Source: Dryas octopetala
Taxonomy: Eukaryota; Streptophyta; Magnoliopsida; Rosales; Rosaceae
Assembly (NCBI GenBank): GCA_963921425.1
Contig: OY992836.1
Location: forward strand, 18,493,614-18,557,613
Reading direction: 5' to 3'
Length of the DNA: 64,000 bases
The position numbers were made by a program, and so were the translations under genes. Of the stretch, positions 12,027-54,689 are shown piece by piece (the first letter of the stretch is position 1; every line of letters starts with the position of its first letter). The notes under the pieces were generated by a model. The model did not search any database, was not told the DNA's origin, and worked only from the letters and a program-made list of their open reading frames with translations.

Positions 12027-12351
12027 GTTCGGCAGTCAACTGCCGAGCAAAGTGAAACTGTTCGGCAGTTGACTGTCGAACACAGTTCCACCATTCGGCA
12101 GATGGCTGTCGAACCAAAATAGGGAAATTCGAAATTTTCCATTCGTTCGGTAACGTGCTGCCGAACTAATTCAATTTGTTCGGCAGGTAACCACCGAACC
12201 AATATTCATTGTTCGGCAGTCACCTGTCGAACCAAAATATGGGCATTTTCTGATTTTACATTCGTTCGGTAGGGTACTGCCGAACCAATTCATTTAGTTC
12301 GGTAGATGACTGCCGAATAAAATGAATTCGTTCGGCAGACCAGTGCCGAAC
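12027..12351. repeat. Right array of nine 22-bp palindromes at 33-bp pitch
   Basis: Nine units like those of the left array start at 12027, 12060, 12093, 12145, 12178, 12211, 12264, 12297 and 12330. Intervals are 33, 33, 52, 33, 33, 53, 33, 33. The units favour GTTCGGCAG rather than GTTCGGTAG. The array lies upstream of the PMD gene, in its probable 5' region. Confidence 0.92.
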
Positions 12352-12936
12352 GAGCTGCGAAATCAGAAAATGGAGGAACCCCGAAAATGCTCACTCCAAA
12401 ACCCGAAATCCTCCCTACAAATCTAGTAAAACAGACGAAAAAGGTATTTGGGATGGATTAACTAATTCAAATTAGATAAAAAAGTATTAGATTTACATTT
12501 ACAACTAATGTATTTGAGAAACTCACTGAATATTAGAGCTGTGGTGGGGATAGGAGTGGCAGAAATTTGATGAGGCCACTGATGGAGTTCACGGCGGTGC
12601 TGACGACGGCGATGACGGTGGTGATGAAGCCGGAGATGGGTGTCGGCAATGGTGGGTGTCGGGGCAATGGTGGGTGTCGGCAATGGTGGCTGTGGGGGTG
12701 TGTCGGCAATGGTGGCTGTGGCTGTGAGGTGAGATGGGGTGAGGTAGGGGGGTGTGTAGTGTAGATGTGTTTGTGGGGGTGTGTGTTTGTGGGGGTGTGT
12801 AATGTTTGGGTTGAGAGGGTGTGTAAAGAGAAATTTAGACATATTTGTGAAATTGGGGTATTTTGGTCATAATAGGGGTGTGTAAAAAAGAAATTTTATG
12901 TTTGACAAATTAAGAAGGGGTGTGTAAGAGAAAAGT

Positions 12937-12978
12937 GTGTGCAAAGAGAAAATTAGAGGTGTGCAAATAGCAGCACTC
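12937..12978. repeat. Right terminal inverted repeat of the PMD element
   Basis: Reverse complement of 9064-9105 with one mismatch, followed at once by the target duplication AAATGAAG. Confidence 0.9.
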
Positions 12979-14098
12979 AAATGAAGTCCTTGCGCACGAA
13001 GGATAAGACCTAACGGTCCAGTTCTCAAATCAGATATCAGATTTCTTCTTTATTCCTTGTCCACTTTTTCATAAGTTTAATGCAAAAGAAAAATCCTCTC
13101 TTAAACGACACCGTGTCGATTCAAACGACAAGAAACGACGTTTCGCGGTAATAAAAATCCGGTAAAATCGTTTTGTCTTCCGCTTATTTTCGACTCTCAT
13201 ATTACCAACCACCCCAGCAGTAGGGGCAATCTTGAAATTAACGTGTACTTTGGGGGTTTATATTTACTCTTCTTTCTTCTCTTACTCCTTTTTTTAACTT
13301 CGATTCTACACTGACGCCATTGAAGAGGAAAAGAGCTCCCAAGGATTTCAGGCTCAGATCTCCAATCAGAAACCCTAGAATTCATTCGAACCATTTATTT
13401 CGGACCCTGCGATCCGATCAGGTCCTCATCATTTCCTTCCTCGAATTCCTTCAATTAATAAAAACAATTCGACCAGAGAGTTCGAATGTTCGTCGTTGAT
13501 CCAATTATTGCTATTTTCTTCGTAATTATTTTTCTCAAAGTGATCAATCTTCATCTGCTTTCGTTTTTATCTGATATTTCAAATATTTCCTGAATAATGC
13601 GTGTGTTTGTGTTTTTTATTTTCATTTTTTATTTATTCGCAGCTTATTTGATTTAAATTTAGGTTGCTCTTGTTATGAAGTGTTAGTTTATTGATAGTCG
13701 GATAGTGTTTCTGTTTGTTTTCGAAGAACTGAAGGGAAGGAATGGAGAATGAGCTGGAGGTTTTAGAATATTTTGTTGTATGTTTCCTAAGAGAAAGAAA
13801 GTCAACTCTAGCAAGCCTATTTACTGAGTGAAACTTAACTGAGCTCGTGTCATTGTTAATTCTTTGTGGAACCAAAATTTCTAGTCATTTTGTAGTTGTT
13901 AAAAAATGTGTGAATTATTTCTAGTTAGCTTTCAATGTTTTGAAGTGTATATGTCAATTTTGCTAACTTAATGATGATTCACGATTATTCAATAGAAAGG
14001 AGAATTGGGTGAAGGTGATGGGATGGAATTACCATTTGCATCCTAATTATCGGATTATGAAGTATTGATGTACATATAAATCTTGGCGGTGAGGAAGC
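12979..14098 (+). promoter_or_regulatory. Promoter and 5' UTR of the BEACH gene
   Basis: DNA between the MULE end and the BCHB start codon. Around 13300-13415 it has leader-like composition ending in GATCAG/GTCCTC, a possible 5' UTR donor. A matching acceptor (TTCAATAG followed by AAAGGAG) lies near 13994, so an intron in the 5' UTR is likely. The MULE ended up within about 1.1 kb of the start codon and may have replaced distal promoter sequence. No TATA box was convincing. Confidence 0.45.
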
Positions 14099-46169
<32,071 letters not shown>

Positions 46170-49100
46170 ACAGGGTAGATTAACCATTTGGCATAGAAAT
46201 TATGGAGTTACAATGGCGAGCAGGATCCGTGATGTTAGTCCCAGGTATGTTGCTGTCACTTTCTTACAAGTTTTCACATTTTAAATTTTGATTAGTTTCA
46301 TTTTTGACATTATTTGGACATATTTAGATGTAATAATTTTGGTTGATGTTTGTCCTTTGGGACTTATAGTCACTGATCAATTTACTGGTATTAAGTTTTT
46401 GTTAAATTTTTGTTGCGATGCTGTTGCTGTTAGACAGGTTTCTAAGGCTATCAAGAAAAGACTCTTGTAGAACAGAGTTGAATATCTTGAAACCTAAAAT
46501 CAATACCCCTTGTGATTGGTTGTAAAGTAGCACCAAAAAAGAAAACTCTCTTTAACATTCTGTACATATGTTTGAACTGAGCAGTTTGGCTCAATGTGAG
46601 ATCATCTTGAACCTAATGGATGTACAGCGGCACCTCCATGGTTCTCTTTACAGCAGGACCTCTGTGTGTGGCAGCCATGGCTAGGGCTTTTTAGAAAAAG
46701 CAATAATAAAGTAATTTCATACATAAGAAAAATAATTGGGGAGTAAAAGGAGCAAATTTGGAGTTCAAATAGAACTACTTATTTCTTTTTAATTAGAAAC
46801 AGTGTCAGATGGATTAAATCCTAATTTGTTGCAAGTGGGTGAATTGATTCATCAGCTTAAGGTAGTTGGATAGTACAACAAATGGTGGGTGAGTGGGTGG
46901 GTGGGTGTGTTCCTGTCTATGTGGGTATGTGTGAACAAGACAGCATAATATATATAGGGGATTTCTCCAATGCACTTAACCATAAGTGCAAGAACGGAGT
47001 GCAGACACGCGTAGCTTTTGCATGTCTGCAGTAGCAGTTAACTACTTTGAGTTATTCCATTTATATATTATATATTATTCTATATAATATTATTAGGGGA
47101 GCACTTTTTTTCAATCTTAATATAGAAAATGTCAATTACATTTATACCTTTACTATTTTAAACAATTTTATTAATAGATTTAAAATTTAAGGATAACGTA
47201 TATCATAACTGCATATACCTCACTTCCAACCAATCCACCCTCATTTCATGCACTCCACTTCCTCTCTTCCTATTGTAGTTTGTTGTATTGCATATGTGTA
47301 ACGTGTGTGTGATGCTTCTAGTGCTGAATAACAAAGCAACCAACAAAATTCTCCTTTGAACCACCTATGGACTAGACAAAAGAGTTATTTAGATGGCAAC
47401 CTAGCATGTAGTGATTTTGGGTATGGGAAACAAGATGGAAACGTTCCAGTTTAGAATACTTCTTTGAAACTATAACCATGAGTAGTAACTAGTAAGTACA
47501 CATTCGCCTGCACTTATTGTTAGTCTTTGCCTGAAAAATTGTCTTGGCTACCTCATTGAAAAAAGATTTAGCATGTGCTAGTTTGTTGATTTTAGATCAC
47601 TTATTTTGTTGTTCCAAAACTCCATTTCAAACTAGTGTGTGCCGTTTCATAACTGAATGTGTAAGGTTCAATAGTGATGCCTCTTTTCAAAAAAAAGGTT
47701 CAATAGTGATGCCACCAAAATGAAGTCATTTTGTGTTGTCAATTCTTGGACATTATCAGTGCAGCTAAATTTCTTGTACTATGAAGGGTTTTTTTTTTTT
47801 TTTCTCTTTTTTTTTGAACTGATGTAGTATGACTGTTAATTAGGGAAATAAAGAGGCATGTTAATAATGTTGGATAGGCTTGGAAGCTTACCCGTATATG
47901 CTTCATGTCACAGGCTTAGGGTTTGTAAAACTTGCTGGAGGGCGTGGAAAGGGATAGGTTGCTGGAATTTCTGATGGCAACTAAAATGGGGTTTTAATCC
48001 ACTAATTTGTATTGTTTGTGTTTTTAATGTGTCTTTCTTTTGGGAAAATAAAAACCCAGAAAAAGGGAGCTTTTGGGAACTGTTCTGTCACTGTAAACAA
48101 TGGAGAGAGACAGAGACAGAGAGTCCCTCAAAATACTCAAATATTCTTTTCTTTTTCTTTTTTTGCCATAACTACTCAAATATACAATAAAAGCGGTTCT
48201 TCGAGTACAATTAAGCAGGAAGGACTACCTAGTAAATGCATAAACGATTTTACCTTACACCCAACACCCAAGGAAAGACTAAACTTTTGTGAAATATCAG
48301 ATCTTCCGTTGCACTTAAAAACATGTATAACTCTAAATTTAGAGAGTACCTGATTCAGCCTGAATCTTTTAGGACATAACCTTTGGAACTATGATATGAC
48401 GCCAACTGATATTGCATGTTTATTCCCACGTGATAAAACTTGAATCGGTCAATATCTGAAAATTACAACAATACGGCAGCTGGACCTCATATTTCTTGTC
48501 TACATCACAGGTTGCAATTGATATAACTAATGAGCGCTGTATTTTTGCTTTTGGAAAATGCCTGTAGTTAAATGTGTTTAAGATTCAATTGTTTATTACA
48601 TATATAATATTAAATGTGTTTATTTGAAGTTGCATTCACTGTTTTTCCAGTCTTCCCTCTTTATTTCTTGGATTACAAAAAATGTGGTTGAAGTACCCAA
48701 AATGACAGTTGAAATTATTATACTATTTTGCTTGCATTGCCTTCAGATTGTGATTATCTTGTCACCCTTTCAGGAGTCTCTACAAAAGATTTCAAGATGT
48801 TGAGCCTTATATACTACATGCCAGGGCCTCGGCTCCCTAACAATTTGGTTTTGCCTCCCAGACTTTTTGGTGTGTGAACTGAAGACAATAAGATACATGC
48901 AGATCCACTGGCATTACTTGAGCAGTTTTGAAGCATGTTCAAGCTCCAGTTTATATTAATGTAAACACATGCAGAGCTCGAGAACTTTGTGAGTTGTACT
49001 TTTCTGTAACATTTCAAAATGGTAAAATACTTCCCTCTAACAATTCATTGCTCCTCATCTCCCATCTTGAGGAGTGTTGACACATACATGTACATTATGT

Positions 49101-49840
49101 CTTGATAGGTTAGAATTAAAAGATTGTGTATTAACCACAGTGGCAGGCCAACTCTGATTTTTCCTTTTCCAAGTAGCAAGTGTTAATTCTTCAAACCTTG
49201 TATAGATGGGCTGCAGTGCCTTCTTTTCTAAAGCAAATGACTACCCTTTTATTTCTTTAAGTGTGTGGCATATTTACTAAACATAAACTCTCTAAAGAGA
49301 TTGGCTTCAACAGGGACTGGTATTCATTGGAATTTATTTACTCTCATAAAATAGGGTTTTCCAATATTTGGTTGCTTCGCCATTGAAAGTCTTCTATGTG
49401 TACTCAATGGTATTCTAATCTAGTGTGGTTACAGACATATGTTTTGCAAATAGTGCTCCCATAAACTCATTTAATATTCTAGTTTACTCACAAGAGTGAG
49501 AGATTTGGGATTTTATATGCCTTTAAATTGTGGAGGCGTCAGGAAATCATCGTAGGTCTGTTGATCATGTTGATTGTACGATGAAATCAACACAAAACCA
49601 ACTGCATTGAAAAAGCGAATTGTGTCATGCAAGTGAAATGCCTCTTTGATATGAAAATACGAAGTGCCTTGTCAAATGCTCTCTCGCATTCGGCATTGAT
49701 TTAGCATTTCTGTCTTGCATTAGAAAATTATTGATTCAACATATGATTGTGTGAAAGACAATTTGATGCTTTTGTTTACTGTGACTGTGAGAACACCCTG
49801 TTAATTCATGAAAATCTTCCAACCAAACATAAAGGACCTT
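46170..49840 (+). other. BCHB 3' UTR region and intergenic DNA
   Basis: Downstream of the BCHB stop. A strong donor CCCAG/GTATGTTG near 46243 and an acceptor CCCTTTCAG/GAGTC near 48773 could bound a 3' UTR intron, with transcript end around 49000. A GTGGGT-rich simple repeat lies at about 46888-46930. No further gene was recognised. Confidence 0.45.
47663..47713 (+). repeat. Tiny A-tail insertion with 18-19-bp target duplication
   Basis: AAGGTTCAATAGTGATGCC occurs at 47663-47681 and 47695-47713. The 13-nt insert between is TCTTTTCAAAAAA, resembling the LINE tails of this window (for example TTTCTTTTCAAAAC near 36835). This supports a LINE-driven origin. Confidence 0.65.
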
Positions 49841-50118
49841 CTAATACATGCTTGGAGCGCTCACTTTTCTTGGCTTTTTAAACTTGATATTGTGTGTAGT
49901 AGCTAAAGGGAGAATGCTAACTCGGTCACCCACTGAATCTGAAGTTAATGCTTTTAAATTAGAGCTAAGAATTGTAAATTGCAACATAAACTCGCTTATT
50001 AGAAATCTTTCATTCTTGGACCAATAAAAAAGAAAGTTTTCTTCTTTTCCCATATAAAAATAAATAGAATTCTCTCCTCTTTCATTTTTGTTGTTTACGA
50101 AAGAATCTTTTATGCAAA

Positions 50119-51570
50119 CTATGTTGTTAACTTTGATTGCCTTATCTCCTCAAGAAAACATATGAACTCGTCCACCATTCGGTCGTTTTTATTTCTATCT
50201 CCAAACAAATTCTTCATCTGTCTAACCCCCATCCTTAATGACTCGCCCGACTCATCCACCATTGCCAACCTTACAAACTCAGCCACCGAGTCACGCGTAA
50301 ATGACCCGTCTTGCTCTTTCCTAGGTATCTCCACCCCAAGTCCCTTATCACTCCCCAACCTAGCATTAAGCCCTTGATCATTCAAAATCGGAAATAGGAT
50401 CAAAACCCGCCCGAACCCGAGCCCTTCGATCATCGAGTTCCAACCACAATGAGTCAAGAACCCACCCACCGAGTCGTGACTCAGTATCCACACCTGCGGA
50501 GCCCACCCAAGGTGTACCACCCCAACACCTCTCACTCGTTCCATAAACCCATGAGGTAATATCTCTAACACGGACTGAGTCGACCCGGGCGAGTTCCTCA
50601 GCACCCAAAAGAACGGCAACCCGGACAGCTCCAACCCAAGAGCCAACTCAGTGAGTTCTTCTTGACTAAGAGTTGCCTCGGTCCCGAGTGCTACGTAAAC
50701 CACTGAGTTGGCTCGTTGCTTGTCCAACCACTCTTTGATACCAACCCATTCCTGGTCATTTTCTCTGTCTTCCTCTTCCACTAATGGAGGCAAAAACCCA
50801 ACTGGAACAACTGGTTTTCCATTCCCATAAAGCTCTCTGAGCAAACCAAACCACTCGGGCTCAAACTCATCACAGCTTCTAATAACCACGACCTCACTCT
50901 CCTTAATCGCAACCCCAAAACGCACCGTATCGGGCGTGCTCGATTCGTTCTCAATCGTACCTTGCACGTACTTAGAAACCTCGTGGAGCCGGTACGCCAT
51001 GTCGGACTCGAACGGGATCCAAGTGGGGACCACCGTGAAATCCTCAGCCTTGGTCCTCGAATCTTGGCCGTCGGCCAAAACCGACGGGGGACCCAAGTAA
51101 GCCAGGCACGCGGCGTTAAAGCAGCTGAAGAAGGCGCGTGAGATCCCCAACTCAGCCGCGAGTGAGGGAAGCCAGTGGGAGGCGTAGTCGTAGACAACCC
51201 AATCCGGGGGGCTCGGGGAGGACTGGAGGAAGGTCCTCAACGGCAATTCCAGCAAATCGAAGGCCCTTTTCAGCAATTGTTGCTGGTGGTACGGAACGTC
51301 GGTGGAGGACTCGGCTGAGGTGGGGAGGCTTTGGACGTGGGGAAGAGGGAGGGGTACGAGGTTGATGAGAGAGGAGAGGTGTAGGGGTATTTTGGGAAGT
51401 CTCAGAATGTTTCGTGGGGTTGAAATGAAAGAGACTTTGTGACCCTTTTGGGCTATCAGCTTGGAGAGGTGGAAGAAGGGTATGAGGTGGCCCATGGCCA
51501 GCCATGGAAACACCACCACATGCAAAACGACGCCGTTCTCAGTCTGAGTCTTCATCTCCTTCTTCTCCAT
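50119..51570 (-). CDS. UDP-glycosyltransferase, UGT91-like (483 aa, intronless)
   Basis: A single open frame of normal family length, ending in a stop at 50119. The N-terminal acceptor domain has the catalytic His in LAMGHLIPF (His28). The C-terminal PSPG box spans about residues 356-399, starts WAPQVWILSHDSVGGF, contains THCGWNS and ends in NDQ, as in UDP-glucose/rhamnose-using plant UGTs. FPILNDQGLNAR and EGLGFGR point to family 91 (UGT91C1-like; some relatives are branch-forming flavonoid or saponin glycosyltransferases), but the acceptor cannot be predicted. The enzyme is expected in the cytosol. An alternative start is Met6. The gene has no recognised partner in this window and faces away from the second MULE. 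Confidence 0.93.
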   Translation of the reverse strand: MEKKEMKTQTENGVVLHVVVFPWLAMGHLIPFFHLSKLIAQKGHKVSFISTPRNILRLPKIPLHLSSLINLVPLPLPHVQSLPTSAESSTDVPYHQQQLLKRAFDLLELPLRTFLQSSPSPPDWVVYDYASHWLPSLAAELGISRAFFSCFNAACLAYLGPPSVLADGQDSRTKAEDFTVVPTWIPFESDMAYRLHEVSKYVQGTIENESSTPDTVRFGVAIKESEVVVIRSCDEFEPEWFGLLRELYGNGKPVVPVGFLPPLVEEEDRENDQEWVGIKEWLDKQRANSVVYVALGTEATLSQEELTELALGLELSGLPFFWVLRNSPGSTQSVLEILPHGFMERVRGVGVVHLGWAPQVWILSHDSVGGFLTHCGWNSMIEGLGFGRVLILFPILNDQGLNARLGSDKGLGVEIPRKEQDGSFTRDSVAEFVRLAMVDESGESLRMGVRQMKNLFGDRNKNDRMVDEFICFLEEIRQSKLTT

Positions 51571-51645
51571 TAATGGAGTGTTTGTTTTGTTTTGGTGGCT
51601 GGCTGCTGCTATTTATTTATATATTGAAGGGAAGCTTTGCTTAGC
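51571..51645 (-). promoter_or_regulatory. UGT core promoter with TATA box
   Basis: On the minus strand, CAATATATAAATAAAT lies at about 51612-51626, roughly 45 bp upstream of the ATG. It is a good TATA-box match, implying a very short 5' UTR. Confidence 0.55.
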
Positions 51646-51861
51646 CGACGGTCCAAATATGAATGAATTATTTGTTTATTCACGTTATCGTAGTTGAATA
51701 GATAAATAGACGGCAGCGTTGAATAATGAATGCAAGTTTTCTGGCCATAAAAAGGTGCCGCTATTTCGGACCAAATTTTTTTATCCTTCCAGACGCTCTT
51801 TACGCGTATCTTTATTTTTTTGTTTTTGTCATAAAAAAAATATTTTTATCAATAAATTTAA

Positions 51862-53010
51862 AGGGCTGGGCTGCTATTGGCATATCTTTTTTTTTTTTTT
51901 TTCACACCTTTTCTGAATGAAAAAAAAAAAAAAAAAACTCAAGAAAAAAGACCACTTTGGCCCTCCCTTCACCCACACACCCTATTCACATCTCCCCCCC
52001 CCCTTACACACCCCATTCTCATCCCCATCCTTATCTCCATTTTTTCTTTTTCTTTTTTTCATTTTTTTTTCTTCTTCACCGTCTAAGTTGATGGGGTCAC
52101 TCCGCCGCCAACCTTGGCCACGCCTGCCATCGCTGGCCACCTCCCCACGAGCAAAGACCACCAGCAGCTGCCAACCCAATCTACTAGCCTGCGCGCACCT
52201 CGTCTTCGCAATCGCCTGCGCGCAGCACCCAGCCTCCATGAGCTCGTTGTCCTCCCACACGCTGCTACACCTCCGCCCACAGCACTTTGTCTTCCACCTC
52301 GAAGCCCAGAACCAAGCCCACACTGGCTCCAACTCCAGCCTTTGCATAGCGGCGACTACTCAGCCTCTCGAGTCACCACCTCCCCGCAACGTCTCTCCTT
52401 CCCTTTGGCAGACAACCAGCCAACATCCACCATTAAAAAAAAAAAATGCAGTTCGGCAGGTTCGGCGGATCAGTGCCGAACCGGGATGTTTCGTTCAGCA
52501 GTCATCCGCCGAATATAACAGAATTGTTCAGCGAATGAGTGCCGAACGAAATAGCCCAGTTCAGCACTGGTCCGCCGAACCTGCCGAATTGCAATTTGTT
52601 TTAATGGTGTTCGAAAGGGAGGAGAGAGAGGGAGGGTGGTGCTGCGGAAGAAGAGAGAGAGATAGGAGGGTGGTGCTGTGGGGATGAGAGAGAGAGAGAG
52701 GTCGGTGTTGCGGGGAGGAGAGAGAAAGGGAGGTGGTCGGTGAGGGAAGTAGAGAATGAGGGAGGTGGTCGGGTGAGGGAGGGGGAGGGGCTGTGTTTTT
52801 TTTTTTTTTTTTTGTCTGAGTTGATGGGGGTGTGGTGGGTGAAGGGGTGTGTTGTGGTGAGAAATTTTGTGAAATGTATAAAATAAGAGTATTAGGGTAA
52901 TTGGAGAAGTGTGTTAAAGAGAAATTTAAAATTTTAGGAGAAGATAAGAGGTGTGTAGGAAAAAAGTGTGTGCAAAAAGAAAAAAAAAATGTGTGCAAAT
53001 AGCAGCACTC
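51862..53010. mobile_element. Non-autonomous relative of the PMD MULE (1149 bp)
   Basis: Flanked by a perfect 9-bp target duplication TAAATTTAA (51853-51861 and 53011-53019). The right end reads GTGTGCAAATAGCAGCACTC, identical over 20 bp to the right end of the 9064-12978 element; the left end GGGCTGCTATTGGCA is diverged. It carries its own short palindrome array (52460-52580) and no transposase or PMD gene. The 52083-52400 part is unusually GC-rich compared with its surroundings and might be captured sequence (Pack-MULE style), but I recognise no parent gene. Confidence 0.85.
52460..52580. repeat. Array of four 22-bp palindromes at exact 33-bp pitch
   Basis: Units begin at 52460, 52493, 52526 and 52559, each of the GTTCRGC-N8-GCCGAAC type. 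The pitch is the same as in the large element, although linkers and units have diverged. Confidence 0.88.
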
Positions 53011-54680
53011 TAAATTTAACACACTCTTTACATCTACCTTCATTTTTAAAAATGTTAAAACTATCTTAAATTACTATTACTAAAACTCAACATCACACCC
53101 AACAATTCTACTTACTCCTAACAAACAAACGCAATCTTAACACCATCACTATCACCACCACCTCTCAAACCTAACACCATCACCACCACCTCTCAATCCC
53201 AACGACATCACCATCGAAAATTAGCCCATGCACTTGTCGTTCTAGCCACCACTACCACCCAACTAATGTAATTTTGTTTTCTAGGCTTTCTATTTTTTTT
53301 GTCATGAATGAAATTTTAGATTTAGGGTTTTGTTTTAAGTTATTTGGTACATTTTATGTGCGTTATCCTAAAGTACATATTTGTGTTTTTTTGTCAAATT
53401 TGAACAAATTATGAAGGTTTTGAAATGGAAAAACTTGGATACTGTTTGTCACTAGTTCATCGAACAACACATAACACGTTGTACGAACCACAATTGAATG
53501 CTTTAGGGGAGGTTAGGCGGTCCGCAATCAAACATATGTTTTTTTGAAAAAATTCGTGGGCTTATTCGGTAATTCACAACTGAACACCCACAATGATGTT
53601 CGGCGCACCATTTTCGAACAATACCAAAAGTGTTCGGCATTAGTGCTCTGAACATATTGCGATTTCAATTTTTGAAAATACAAATCTTTTGGGTACAAAC
53701 ACGAAGGAATGATGATAATATATCGTTTGAAAACTCCCAAACCGTAATTTGAGCATCCATTCATCAATATTATGCTTGTTTGCCTTGATATAAAGAATGT
53801 TGGTATATTGGGGTTTGGGTTTTGTTAAAGATGAGAGGAGTATCACCTTGTATGGCAGGCAGTGTAGGTAACAAAAAATAATAATAATATTCGGTTTAGA
53901 GTGTTTTACATTTCATAGATAAAGGACAAGGTTATTGGCAATCTACTTTAAATTCATAAAGAATTAAGTATATAATCGATTTAGAGTGAATGAGGCTAAA
54001 TGAATAAAGTTTCGCAGTCGTTGGTGGATTGCCAAATTGAGAGAGTAGAATTGCTGCCATGCACCCAAATTCAACCTCTTATAAGTTCGATGGTTGTCCT
54101 ATGGTTAAAACTTAGGGTCTTTTTACTAAAAAAAGGCAAATAATTAAGTTTGTTACTTAAAAGGACATGAGCTTTTGACTTTATATTCTAGGGCAAAAAG
54201 GAGTACTGATTGATCGACACTTCATGTTAATCGATAAGTGGTTTGCACTAATACCAAGTATAATTGTAGCAACAATTAGCTGCAACTCTAGTTACAACAT
54301 TGCTACACTATATATTTTCAATAAAAATCACTAATTTTAAATCTTAAAATATTACATTCGTAAACACACTATAAAAAATCTAATTAACTGTGCAAATAGC
54401 CAAATACTAACATTCAAGATAAATTTTAAAAAATTGATCAACAACTGCCTTTGCAGTTGCTGCTATAGTTTCATTGCAAGTACAATTGCCTATCGATCAG
54501 TAAGTATGTTGATTGATTGATGCCTATCAGTGATCTAAGATCAGCTAATGCACGCTCCTAAGTCCTAACTCCTAACACGCGTGAAAATATGTCATTATTG
54601 TTTGTTTTTTCCTTTTTATTAACAAATTAAATTTGCATTATTTTAAGTAATTTTTAAAACTCTTAAGCCTTTTAGGGTAA
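53011..54680. other. Intergenic, with relics of a third palindrome array
   Basis: No gene recognised. The 53090-53260 stretch is CACC/ATCACCACC-rich low-complexity sequence. The region 53455-53655 resembles the interior of the PMD-type elements. The rest, to the 9-bp duplication at 54681, is AT-rich. Confidence 0.5.
53564..53653. repeat. Decayed palindrome array (three units, 34-bp pitch)
   Basis: Units at 53564 (ATTCGGTAATTC..CTGAAC type), 53598 (GTTCGGCG..TTCGAAC) and 53632 (GTTCGGCA..CTCTGAAC), each 22 bp and 34 bp apart. Arms no longer pair fully. This lies outside the 51862-53010 element, so it is a remnant of a separate copy. Confidence 0.7.
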
Positions 54681-54689
54681 TAATTTATA

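Larger units (their letters stand above)
9064..12978. mobile_element. Mutator-like element carrying FAR1-type and PMD genes (3.9 kb)
   Basis: The ends are inverted repeats of about 42 bp with one mismatch (GAGTGCTGCTATTTGCACAC outward). They are flanked by a perfect 8-bp direct repeat AAATGAAG (9056-9063 and 12979-12986), or 9 bp with one mismatch. Inside, in order: left palindrome array in the first intron of a FAR1-type transposase fragment (plus strand), a convergent PMD-domain gene (minus strand), and the right palindrome array. MULE membership is inferred from the FAR1/MURA-like N-terminus, the PMD gene (a known MULE passenger) and the 9-bp target duplication of its relative at 51862. 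The catalytic DDE region of the transposase is absent, so the copy should be non-autonomous. The high TIR identity suggests recent movement. Confidence 0.85.

Noticed and set aside
9495-12351. CRISPR-like regular repeats
   Set aside because: The repeats are palindromic with short fixed 11-bp linkers, lie symmetrically inside a plant transposon with TIRs and target duplication, and have no cas genes.
51138-51505. Overlapping frames within the UGT
   Set aside because: Shadows of the high-GC UGT coding sequence, which itself is complete and matches its family over full length.
51917-52687. 256-codon plus-strand ORF
   Set aside because: It runs across the TIR-near poly-T/A region, the GC-rich patch and the palindrome array of the small MULE, so it is unlikely to encode a conserved protein.
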